From the NCBI GenBank assembly GCA_041628615.1, contig JBFKOW010000024.1, positions 1 through 27,489 on the forward strand: a stretch of DNA of 27,489 nucleotides. The letters are read 5' to 3'. The stretch is from JAMWZF01 sp041628615. Lineage in GTDB: Bacteria > Pseudomonadota > Alphaproteobacteria > Rhodobacterales > Rhodobacteraceae. Position numbers and translations under genes: made by a program. This document shows, piece by piece, positions 8,056-14,747 of this stretch. Each line of letters opens with the position of its first letter. Positions within the stretch are counted from its first letter, which is position 1. The notes below the pieces were generated by a model. That model saw only the letters and a program-made list of their open reading frames with translations, was not told the origin of the DNA and did not search any database.

Positions 8056-9890
8056 CGGCACTCTGGACCCGCTGGATCGGCTGGGCCGCCGGTCTGATCG
8101 ACCACGACCGTGCCGCCGAGGGGCCGCCGCCCCGCCGCCTGCGGCCGTTCATGGGCTGGGCGCTGTCGGGCGCCTGGCGGGTCATCGCCATCGGCGCTGT
8201 TGTCTCGGCGCTCACCGGCGCGACCGAGGTGCTGTCGATGTACCTGCTGGGCCGGGTGGTGGACATCGCCGCCGCCGGCAGCGACCCGGCGGCGGACTGG
8301 CCGGTCTTCGTCGTCGCGGCGGTGCTGCTCGTCCTGCTGCGCCCGGCGCTGTTCGGGCTCAACGCCATGTTCCAGTCGATCATCATCGGGCCGAACACCT
8401 TCAAGCTGGTGCTGAGCCGGCTGCATCGCTGGACCCTCGGCCAGTCGGTCGGCTTCTTCGACAACGACTTTGCCGGGCGGCTGGCGCAGAAGCAGATGCA
8501 GACCGCGCGGTCGATCACCGAGACGGTGATCGAGACGGTGAACGCCGTCGTCTTCGGGCTGGCCTCGGTGCTGGGCGCGGCGATCCTCGTGGCCGCCGTC
8601 GACGGGGTCATGCTGCTGCTGCTGGCGCTCTGGTTCGCGGTCTACCTCGGCTACCTGCTGTATTTCCTGCCCCGGATCAGGGCCCGGTCCAAGGCGCGGG
8701 CGGCGGCGCAGGCGATGGTGTCGGGGCAGGTCGTCGACACGATCACCAACATCAAGACGGTGAAGCTGTTCGCCCGCGCCGACCACGAGGACGGCGCGGC
8801 GCTGGGCGCGATGGCGACCCTGCGGGACCGGGCGCTGCAATTCGGCGAATTGTCGAGCCTGTTCCGGCTCGGCCTCATCACCCTCGCGGGAATCCTGCCG
8901 CTGGCGCTCGTCGGGGCGGGGTTCCTGCGCGACGGGGTGTCGCCCGGCGACATCGCCGCGATGGGCGCGGTGGCGATCCGGCTGGCGCAGATGTCGGGCT
9001 GGATCAGCTTCACCCTGATGGCGATCTACTCTCATATCGGCGAGGTCGAGGACGGCATCCGCACCCTGACCCCGCCCCATGAGCTGACCGACCGCGACGG
9101 CGCCTCCGAACTGGCGGTCCGGCGCGGCGAGATCCGGTTCGAGAAGGTGGGGTTCAGCTATGGCGGCGGACCTGGCGGCGTCGACGCGATCGACCTGACC
9201 GTCGCGCCGGGCGAGAAGCTCGGCATCGTCGGCGCGTCGGGGGCAGGCAAATCGACCCTCGTGGCGCTGCTGCTGCGGCTCTACGACCCGGAGCGGGGGC
9301 GCGTCCTGATCGACCGGCAGGACGTGGCTTCGGTAACGCAGGAGAGCCTGCGCCGGCAGATCGGCATGGTCACGCAGGAAACCGCGATGTTCAACCGCTC
9401 GGCCCGGGCCAATGTCCTGTATGGCCGTCCCGATGCGACCGAGGCCGAGATGGTGGCGGCGGCGCGCAAGGCCGAGGCGCACGACTTCATCGTCACCCTG
9501 CGCGACCACATGGGCCGCGAGGGCTATGACGCCCATCTCGGCGAACGCGGGGTCAAGTTGTCGGGCGGCCAGAGGCAACGAATCGCGCTGGCCCGCGCGC
9601 TGCTGAAGGATGCGCCGATCCTGCTTCTCGACGAGGCGACCAGCGCGCTCGACAGCGAGGTGGAGGCGTCGATCCAGTCGGCGCTGTCCGGGGCCATGCG
9701 GGGCAAGACGGTGATCGCCATCGCCCACCGCCTGTCCACGCTCAGCGAGATGGACCGGATCGTGGTGCTGGACGCGGGCCGGATCGTGGAGCAGGGCACC
9801 CATGACAGCCTGCTGGCGCTCGACGGGCTCTATGCCCGGTTCTGGCGTCGGCAATCCGGCGGCTTCATCTCGACCGTGGCGGCCGAGTAG
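8052..9890 (+). CDS. ABC exporter half-transporter, second subunit
   Basis: 612 residues, paralogous to the preceding gene over its whole length, with near-identical stretches around the signature and Walker B motifs. Six-helix domain, then Walker A GASGAGKST (394-402), LSGGQRQRIALAR, ILLLDEATSALD (D527, E528) and AIAHRLST. Both ATP sites of the predicted heterodimer therefore look catalytic, unlike many heterodimeric exporters where one site is degenerate. It overlaps the first subunit by 4 nt (ATGA). No dedicated substrate-biosynthesis gene is nearby, so the cargo is unknown. Confidence 0.93.
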   Translation: MTALWTRWIGWAAGLIDHDRAAEGPPPRRLRPFMGWALSGAWRVIAIGAVVSALTGATEVLSMYLLGRVVDIAAAGSDPAADWPVFVVAAVLLVLLRPALFGLNAMFQSIIIGPNTFKLVLSRLHRWTLGQSVGFFDNDFAGRLAQKQMQTARSITETVIETVNAVVFGLASVLGAAILVAAVDGVMLLLLALWFAVYLGYLLYFLPRIRARSKARAAAQAMVSGQVVDTITNIKTVKLFARADHEDGAALGAMATLRDRALQFGELSSLFRLGLITLAGILPLALVGAGFLRDGVSPGDIAAMGAVAIRLAQMSGWISFTLMAIYSHIGEVEDGIRTLTPPHELTDRDGASELAVRRGEIRFEKVGFSYGGGPGGVDAIDLTVAPGEKLGIVGASGAGKSTLVALLLRLYDPERGRVLIDRQDVASVTQESLRRQIGMVTQETAMFNRSARANVLYGRPDATEAEMVAAARKAEAHDFIVTLRDHMGREGYDAHLGERGVKLSGGQRQRIALARALLKDAPILLLDEATSALDSEVEASIQSALSGAMRGKTVIAIAHRLSTLSEMDRIVVLDAGRIVEQGTHDSLLALDGLYARFWRRQSGGFISTVAAE

Positions 9891-10009
9891 CGCGTTACAC
9901 AACCGCGTCAGGACATCGGTCCCCATCGCGAGATCGCTGGAATTTCGGGCCGATCTGGACTATGGAGACGCACCGGCCGGAAGAGCCGGACATCCCGTGG
10001 GGCGAGACA

Positions 10010-10504
10010 ATGCGGTTTCTCAAGATCCTGATCGTCATGGCGGCGGTTGCGCTGACGGCATCCTGTTCGCAAAGCAAGTTCCAGACCTATTCCGGTCCGG
10101 AGGTGACCCAGATCGTCGTGATGAAGGAACGGCGTCGGATGTACCTGATGAACGGCAACGACGTTCTCACCGCCTATGACATCCAGATGGGATTCGCGCC
10201 GGTGGGCCACAAGGCGGAAGAGGGCGACGGCCGCACCCCCGAGGGCGCCTACCGGATCGACCGCCGCAACCCCAACAGCGCCTATCACCTGTCGCTGGGC
10301 ATCTCCTATCCGAACGCGGCCGACGTGGCCCGCGCCCGCGCCGCCGGCGTCAGCCCGGGCGGGGACATCTTCATCCACGGCACCCCGGTCGAGATGCGGC
10401 GCAAGGCGGATTGGACCGCCGGCTGCATCGCGGTCAGCGACGAGGACATGGAACAGATCTACGCGATGGTGCAGACCGGCACGCCGATCTACATCTTTCC
10501 CTGA
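10010..10504 (+). CDS. YafK-like L,D-transpeptidase-fold lipoprotein
   Basis: 164 residues. The N-terminus is a lipoprotein signal (MRFLKILIVMAAVALTASC, C19 as the likely lipidated residue), so it should be membrane-anchored in the periplasm. The YkuD-type domain has IFIHGTP (H123) and DWTAGCIAVSDEDM with the catalytic Cys at 139. The TAGCIA form, rather than the usual S-H/x-GC-IRM, resembles the YafK/DpaA branch. Some members of that branch remove the lipoprotein Lpp from peptidoglycan rather than cross-link it, so hydrolase or transferase activity is open. ATG 10010 is chosen because it begins the signal peptide and has GGGGCGAG upstream; an in-frame ATG at 9962 would put 16 hydrophilic residues before the signal. 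It is convergent with the CAP lipoprotein, leaving 4 bp between stops. Confidence 0.85.
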   Translation: MRFLKILIVMAAVALTASCSQSKFQTYSGPEVTQIVVMKERRRMYLMNGNDVLTAYDIQMGFAPVGHKAEEGDGRTPEGAYRIDRRNPNSAYHLSLGISYPNAADVARARAAGVSPGGDIFIHGTPVEMRRKADWTAGCIAVSDEDMEQIYAMVQTGTPIYIFP

Positions 10505-10508
10505 CGAT

Positions 10509-11087
10509 TCAGCTCGCGGTCATGCGCCCGAACGGCGCCGGCGCCTGGGTTGCCCGCGGGCTGCCCATCACGAGGGTCCACCACAGCTTGCCGGAGGGTT
10601 CCTGGAACCAGGCAAAGCCCATCTGGGTCGCCTCCCGGTCGAGGATCACGGCGCGGGTGTCCGGCTGGCTCATCCAGGCGCCGAGGGTCTCGATCTCGGT
10701 CTCGTAGGTTTCCGAGATGTTCTCGCCCTCGACCGTTCCGAGGTAGCCGACCCGGCGCACCCGTTCGAGCGGCGAAGAGCCGTCGGAGCCGAAATGCCAG
10801 GGTCGGTTCTGCACGCTCATGTCCCGGCTGTGGGTCGCGGCGGCGGCGTTGAGCTGGGCGTTCAGCGTCACCTGCGGCACCCCGGCGGCGGCGCGCAGTG
10901 CGTTCACGCTGTCGAGCATCCGGAACTGGACCTCGGCGGTCTGTCCGGGGTCGATCCGGTAGATCTGCGGCAGCGGCAGGCCGTCCGGTCCGATTCGGGA
11001 CTGGGACACCGGGGTACAGGCCGCCAGCGCGGCAAGCGCGAGAACGGGCAAGAGGCGCAGCGCGGCGGGGCGAGAAGGCTTTTTCAT
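10509..11087 (-). CDS. CAP/SCP-domain lipoprotein
   Basis: 192 residues. A lipoprotein signal ends in LALAALAAC (C24). The mature part is a CAP (cysteine-rich secretory/PR-1) domain: MLDSVNALRAAAGVP at its start, a His in THSRDM, HF in RPWHFGSDG, and GENISE, the usual places of the CAP cavity His and Glu residues. Bacterial CAP proteins are exported, but their biochemical role is mostly unknown. It sits between two peptidoglycan-transpeptidase-fold genes, which suggests an envelope role by context only. An alternative start at 11099 would add four residues; neither start has a strong ribosome site. It is divergent from the second transpeptidase. Confidence 0.85.
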   Translation of the reverse strand: MKKPSRPAALRLLPVLALAALAACTPVSQSRIGPDGLPLPQIYRIDPGQTAEVQFRMLDSVNALRAAAGVPQVTLNAQLNAAAATHSRDMSVQNRPWHFGSDGSSPLERVRRVGYLGTVEGENISETYETEIETLGAWMSQPDTRAVILDREATQMGFAWFQEPSGKLWWTLVMGSPRATQAPAPFGRMTAS

Positions 11088-11235
11088 GCCGCCCGCCATA
11101 TCTTTTCCCGCGTGGCCTTTCAAACCCACATCGGCGTGAAGCGGCCGAGGTCGCAGCGGTTTGATTTGCGGTTGCGGCGCGCGCGCCATACCTATCGCCC
11201 GAGTTCCAAGGTGCGGACGACGAGGGCAGTTCGAA

Positions 11236-11835
11236 ATGACCATCTCACGACGTGTTTCCACGCTCAGCCGGCGCGGCTTTCTCGCTGCCGGAACCGCCAC
11301 GCTCGCCACCGGCGTCGCGGCGCAGAACCTCGGCAACACGACCGAGATCGAGGGCGACATCTCGCGCTCGACCCGTCGCAACATCTCGAGCTTCCGGTCG
11401 CTGGACTGGCGCCCCTACTTCTCGGACACCCGGAACGGCGCCGTTCTGGTCGACATCCAGTCGCGCGCGCTGCACTTCTGGAACGAGGATCAGGCGATCT
11501 ACAAGCTCTACCCGACCTCGGTGCCGCTGACCGAGGACCTGACCCGCCGCGGCCGGACCGAGGTGGTCCGCAAGGTCGAGGGCCCCGACTGGCGTCCGAC
11601 CCCGGCGATGAAGGAACGCAACCCGGAATGGCCGGACTACATCCCGCCGGGCCCGGACAACCCGCTGGGGACCCATGCGCTGTATCTGAGCTGGACCTAC
11701 TACCGGATCCACGGCACCCACGACACCCGCAAGATCGGTCGCCGGTCGTCGAACGGCTGCATCGGGCTCTACAACGAGCACATCGCCGAGCTGTTCGCGC
11801 TCACCGGAGTCGGGACGCAGGTGTTGCTGATTTGA
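11236..11835 (+). CDS. Tat-exported L,D-transpeptidase (ErfK/YbiS type)
   Basis: 199 residues. A twin-arginine signal, SRRGFLAAG (S11-R12-R13-G14-F15-L16) with a hydrophobic stretch to about residue 29, predicts export of a folded protein. The YkuD catalytic domain has YRIHGTHDTRKIGRRSSNGC, with H159 and the nucleophile C175, followed by IGLYNEHI. Family members make 3-3 cross-links in peptidoglycan or attach proteins to it. DNPLGTHALYLSW before the motif is also typical. ATG 11236 is chosen as the first codon giving a proper Tat signal. It is divergent from the CAP lipoprotein and followed by a GC hairpin. Confidence 0.92.
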   Translation: MTISRRVSTLSRRGFLAAGTATLATGVAAQNLGNTTEIEGDISRSTRRNISSFRSLDWRPYFSDTRNGAVLVDIQSRALHFWNEDQAIYKLYPTSVPLTEDLTRRGRTEVVRKVEGPDWRPTPAMKERNPEWPDYIPPGPDNPLGTHALYLSWTYYRIHGTHDTRKIGRRSSNGCIGLYNEHIAELFALTGVGTQVLLI

Positions 11836-11842
11836 CCCCTCC

Positions 11843-11864
11843 GGCGGCGGATCTGGCCGCCGCC
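11843..11864 (+). terminator. GC hairpin after the Tat-exported transpeptidase
   Basis: GGCGGCGG (11843-11850) pairs with CCGCCGCC (11857-11864) around a 6-nt loop, 8 nt after the stop codon. No T-run follows, so termination would be weak or Rho-assisted. Confidence 0.35.
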
Positions 11865-11978
11865 CCATGATCCTGCTGGCGTTCTGCCGCGGCTTGCGGC
11901 ATGAGACCGTGGTAACGCGGTCTTCGCACGTCGGGCCGCGACGAAGAACAATCATGACGGCAGGATATGGAGCAGACC

Positions 11979-12188
11979 ATGAAAAACTTCGCTGTTGCAG
12001 CCCTGGCCCTGAGCCTTGGCGCGTCCACCGCCCTTGCCGGCGGTCTCGAGCCCCCGGTCATGGAAATGGCCCCGGTCGAGATCGTCGAGGACACCACCCA
12101 GGCCGGCTCCTCGGGCGGGCTCATCGTGCCGCTGATCATCGTGGCCCTGATCGCCGCCGCGATCAGCGCGAACAGCTCGAGCGACTGA
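11979..12188 (+). CDS. Small exported single-helix membrane protein, copy 1
   Basis: 69 residues, unknown function. An N-terminal signal peptide (MKNFAVAALALSLGASTALA, about 1-20) is followed by a short acidic segment with EMAPVEIVEDT (about 29-39), a Gly/Ser linker and one hydrophobic helix (GLIVPLIIVALIAAAI, about 47-62), ending in ANSSSD. If the signal is cleaved, a ~49-residue mature peptide would have a periplasmic acidic N-terminus and one membrane span. The start ATG 11979 has GGAG 6 nt upstream. It is closely related to the next gene, which shares EMAPVEI(V/I)EDT and GLIVPLI, so the two arose by duplication. A strong terminator follows. I recall similar short alphaproteobacterial ORFs without any assigned role. 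Confidence 0.8.
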   Translation: MKNFAVAALALSLGASTALAGGLEPPVMEMAPVEIVEDTTQAGSSGGLIVPLIIVALIAAAISANSSSD

Positions 12189-12223
12189 ACCAAACACGTC
12201 GAACAAACGACGGACAGTGAGAT

Positions 12224-12253
12224 GGGGCAACGCCTGACCGCGTTGCCCCGTTT
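12224..12253 (+). terminator. Intrinsic terminator after small membrane protein 1
   Basis: GGGGCAACGC (12224-12233) and GCGTTGCCCC (12240-12249) form a perfect 10-bp stem with a 6-nt loop, followed by GTTTGCGTT. It lies 36 nt after the stop of copy 1 and isolates it from copy 2. Confidence 0.75.
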
Positions 12254-12368
12254 GCGTTCCGTGCGGCGGGATCGCCGGCCCGGACTTGCGCCGATAAGGC
12301 AACAGGTTGAAGCAAAAAGGTCTCAGCTGCGAATGGCCTTGCAACTTCGCTTTGAGAGCCGCTGGAAC

Positions 12369-12397
12369 TGACGCTAGGAGTCAGGCGTCAATTGACA
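12369..12397 (+). promoter_or_regulatory. Possible promoter and operator of small membrane protein 2
   Basis: TTGACA (12392-12397) is a perfect -35 hexamer; the best -10 (AATCAC near 12413) is poor. The -35 overlaps a perfect 10-bp palindrome GTCAATTGAC (12387-12396). Just upstream, TGACGC (12369-12374) and GCGTCA (12385-12390) form an inverted repeat with a 10-nt spacer. Overlapping inverted repeats on a -35 suggest a repressor site; this is inference. The rest of the 250-nt gap between the two small genes holds the upstream terminator and no ORF I would support. Confidence 0.35.
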
Positions 12398-12438
12398 GCG
12401 TGCCCGCACGCGAATCACCAACGTTCCTGGGGAATGAC

Positions 12439-12657
12439 ATGAAAAAACTGATCACCTCCGCCGCCGCCCTGATGTTCGGCACCTCCGCCGCCGTCGCCGG
12501 CGGCATGGCCGAGCCGGTGGAAATGGCTCCGGTCGAAATCATCGAGGACACCGCTGGTGGTTCCTCGAACGCCGGCCTCATCGTGCCGCTGATCCTGATC
12601 GCGCTGATCGCCGCCGCCGTCGCGCAGTCGGATTCCGGCGACGCGATGTCCGAATAA
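12439..12657 (+). CDS. Small exported single-helix membrane protein, copy 2
   Basis: 72 residues, paralogue of the preceding small gene. Signal peptide about 1-20 (MKKLITSAAALMFGTSAAVA), acidic EMAPVEIIEDT segment (about 28-38), Gly/Ser/Asn linker and hydrophobic helix GLIVPLILIALIAAAV (about 46-61), with the acidic tail QSDSGDAMSE. GGGGAA upstream of ATG 12439 is the ribosome site. Its own upstream region and a strong terminator make it a single-gene unit. Function unknown; conservation between the copies is highest in the acidic motif and the helix, which is where a binding partner would be expected. Confidence 0.8.
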   Translation: MKKLITSAAALMFGTSAAVAGGMAEPVEMAPVEIIEDTAGGSSNAGLIVPLILIALIAAAVAQSDSGDAMSE

Positions 12658-12676
12658 TCGGACCGTCCTTCGGACA

Positions 12677-12708
12677 GGAAAGGGCCGCCCTCGGGGCGGC
12701 CCTTTTCC
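12677..12708. terminator. Strong bidirectional intrinsic terminator
   Basis: AAAGGGCCGCCC (12679-12690) pairs perfectly with GGGCGGCCCTTT (12694-12705) around a 3-nt loop, followed by TTCC on the plus strand and TTTCC on the minus strand. It sits between the small gene (stop 12657) and the convergent hemH (stop 12742) and can serve both. Confidence 0.85.
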
Positions 12709-12741
12709 GTTCCGGCGGTCGCGAAAGCGGGCTTGCGCCCG

Positions 12742-13857
12742 TCAATCCACCCAGCCCCCGAGATTCTTTTCGATCACGCCGCACAGCGCGTCGATATGGG
12801 CGTCGTCGGCGTTGAGGCAGGGAATGTAGGTGAAGTCCTCGCCGCCCGCTTCCTCGAAGCTCTCGCGGATCTCCTCGTTGATCTCCTCCAGCGTCTCGAT
12901 GCAGTCGGCGCTGAAGGCGGGCGCGCAGACAGCGATCCGCTTCTTGCCGGCCTCGGCGAGTCGGGCGACCTCCTCGACCGTGTAGGGCTTGAGCCATTCC
13001 TCGGGGCCGAACCGGCTCTGGAACGTGGTGACGATCTCGGACTCGTCCCAGCCCAGACGCTCGCGCAGCAGGCGCGTCGTCTTCTGGCACTGGCAGTGGT
13101 AAGGGTCGCCTTCCCTCAGATACCGCTCGGGCACGCCGTGGTAGGAACAGACCAGCACGTCGGGGCGGTTCTCCAGCCCGGCATAGGCGGTCTCGATCGA
13201 CCGGGCGAGCGCCTCGATATAGGCGGGCTCGTCGAAATAGGGCTGCACGACCCGGGCCACGGGCTGCCATTTCTCCTGCATCAGGGCGCGGAAGAACTGG
13301 TCGTTGGCGGTGGCCGAGGTGGCGCCGGCATAGTGCGGGTAAAGCGGAAAGAACAGGATCTTCCGGCACCCGGCCTCGACCATTTCGCGCACCTTGGACC
13401 GGGTCGAGGGGTTGCCGTAGCGCATGCAGAAATCGACCCGCACGTCGTCGCCGTAGCGGGCCGCCATGCGCTCGCGGATCGCCTCCGTCTGGTCCCTGGT
13501 GATGGTCATGAGGGGCGATTCGTCCGCCTCCTCGTTCCAGATCGACTTGTAGGCCGCGCCCGAGGAGAACGGCCGCTTGGACAGGATCACCAGTTGCAGA
13601 AGCGGCTGCCAGATCCAGGGCGAGTAGTCGATCACCCGGCGGTCGGACAGGAATTCGTTCAGGTAGCGGCGCATCGACCAGTAATCGGTCGCGTCCGGGG
13701 TGCCGAGGTTGGCGATCAGGATGCCGACCCGGGCCGGCTCCACCTTGGGGTGGTCGGCGGGGGCGTGCACCGGGCACCGGGCCACGCGGGGTTCCACGGG
13801 CGTGTGATCGCTGTTTTTCGCGTCGAACATGGGCTCTGTCTCGGACCTTCGGCTCAT
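12742..13857 (-). CDS. hemH: Ferrochelatase (protoheme ferro-lyase)
   Basis: 371 residues. Inserts Fe2+ into protoporphyrin IX, the last step of protoheme synthesis. The family signature is clear: LVCSYHGVPERYL (catalytic H240) followed by GDPYHCQCQKT, then TTFQSRFGPEEWLKPYT and FSADCIETLEEINEE, where E321 is the usual partner of the catalytic His. The N-terminal NLGTPDATDYWSMRRYLNEF and ILSKRPFSSG segments are typical of alphaproteobacterial HemH. Several cysteines (for example 255 and 257) are present; whether they hold an iron-sulfur cluster cannot be judged. ATG 13857 has AGGAAG just upstream; ATG 13830 is an alternative. It lies 27 nt downstream of the NDUFAF5-like gene on the same strand, probably one transcript. 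Confidence 0.97.
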   Translation of the reverse strand: MSRRSETEPMFDAKNSDHTPVEPRVARCPVHAPADHPKVEPARVGILIANLGTPDATDYWSMRRYLNEFLSDRRVIDYSPWIWQPLLQLVILSKRPFSSGAAYKSIWNEEADESPLMTITRDQTEAIRERMAARYGDDVRVDFCMRYGNPSTRSKVREMVEAGCRKILFFPLYPHYAGATSATANDQFFRALMQEKWQPVARVVQPYFDEPAYIEALARSIETAYAGLENRPDVLVCSYHGVPERYLREGDPYHCQCQKTTRLLRERLGWDESEIVTTFQSRFGPEEWLKPYTVEEVARLAEAGKKRIAVCAPAFSADCIETLEEINEEIRESFEEAGGEDFTYIPCLNADDAHIDALCGVIEKNLGGWVD

Positions 13858-13884
13858 CGGCTTCCTATTCCCATACGGCCCCGG

Positions 13885-14721
13885 TCAACGATCGGACCAG
13901 TTGCCGCGGCGTTCGGTGGTTCCGAGCGCATCGGCAAGGCGCCGCGTGGCGCTGCCGGGCCGCAGCGGTTTCGGCTGTGAGTCCGCCGGCGCCCAGCCCG
14001 TGAGGTAGACGATGTCGAAGGTCGCGGGAACCCGTCCGTCCGGCCCGGCGTGCCGCGCGGCATGGATCCGGGCCGCCTCGTCCAGCACCGCGCGCCGGGT
14101 CGGCTGGCGGAGCCGCCCGGTCAGCGCGTTGGTCTCGCCCATCGCCCGAAGGTCGCGCATCAGGTGGAACGGGGTCCGGTAGCGCACCGTCAGGGTCGCC
14201 ACGTCGGCCACCGGCAGGGCAAGCCCGGCCCGTTGCAGCAGCCCGCCGACATCGCGGACGTCGCCCATCGGCGCGACCCGGGGGCTGAGCCCACCGGTCA
14301 CCGCCGATTCGGCTTCGGTCAGGGCCTCGCGCAGTTCCCACAGGGTCCGCCCGCCGAGGAACGCGGCAAGGCACAGACCGTCGGGCCGGAGCGCCCGCCG
14401 GCACTGCACCAGTTGTCCCACGGGGTCGGCGGCCCAGTGCAACGCGAGGGCGTGGACCACGAGGTCGTGGCCCGCGGGCGGCAGGTCGAGCAAATCGGCG
14501 TCGGGCACGATCCGCGCCTCACCCCACCCGGCCCAGGGCCCGGGCCAGCCGGTGACCACGGCGGGCGCCGTAAACGACCTGTTAACCTCTTTCAGCCTTT
14601 CCTCGATCTCGTCGGCGACGGTCTCGTGCAGGAACAGGGCCGGACCGCCCGGAAGGGCGGCGGCGCGGCGGCGGTGCGCCGCAAGGGCGGCGCGGTCGAA
14701 CAGGTCGGGCGGTGTCGACAT
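13885..14721 (-). CDS. NDUFAF5/BioC-like methyltransferase-fold protein
   Basis: 278 residues. The middle and C-terminal parts match the NDUFAF5 (complex I assembly) branch of BioC-like proteins: HDLVVHALALHWAADPVGQL, LRPDGLCLAAFLGGRTLWEL, GGLSPRVAPMGDVRDVGGLL and DLRAMGETNA, with a VPATFDIVYLTGW ending. The mitochondrial relative hydroxylates an arginine of a complex I subunit. The glycine-rich SAM motif expected near residues 50-65 (LDLGCGxG) is not there; the segment reads APAVVTGWPGPWAG. So SAM binding by the usual route is doubtful, and calling it a methyltransferase would be unsafe. There is no clear ribosome site before ATG 14721; the N-terminus LFDRAALAAHRRRAA fits the family. It is divergent from comF with only 26 nt between starts. 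Confidence 0.85.
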   Translation of the reverse strand: MSTPPDLFDRAALAAHRRRAAALPGGPALFLHETVADEIEERLKEVNRSFTAPAVVTGWPGPWAGWGEARIVPDADLLDLPPAGHDLVVHALALHWAADPVGQLVQCRRALRPDGLCLAAFLGGRTLWELREALTEAESAVTGGLSPRVAPMGDVRDVGGLLQRAGLALPVADVATLTVRYRTPFHLMRDLRAMGETNALTGRLRQPTRRAVLDEAARIHAARHAGPDGRVPATFDIVYLTGWAPADSQPKPLRPGSATRRLADALGTTERRGNWSDR

Positions 14722-14747
14722 GCGACAGACTTAGGAGGTTGCAGGCC

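Noticed and set aside
4777..8061. Minus-strand open frame of ~1090 codons opposite the CCA and first ABC genes
   Set aside because: Composition is extreme in His, Gln, Asp and Gly with no domain, and the plus strand encodes clear enzymes with all motifs. It arises from third-position GC bias.
8007..9926. Minus-strand open frame of ~640 codons opposite the second ABC gene
   Set aside because: Same shadow effect; the opposing frame holds intact Walker A, signature and Walker B motifs.
11903..11924. AGACCG/CGGTCT inverted repeat upstream of small gene 1
   Set aside because: A 6-bp stem with an 8-nt loop, no T-tract and no promoter match around it; too weak to call.
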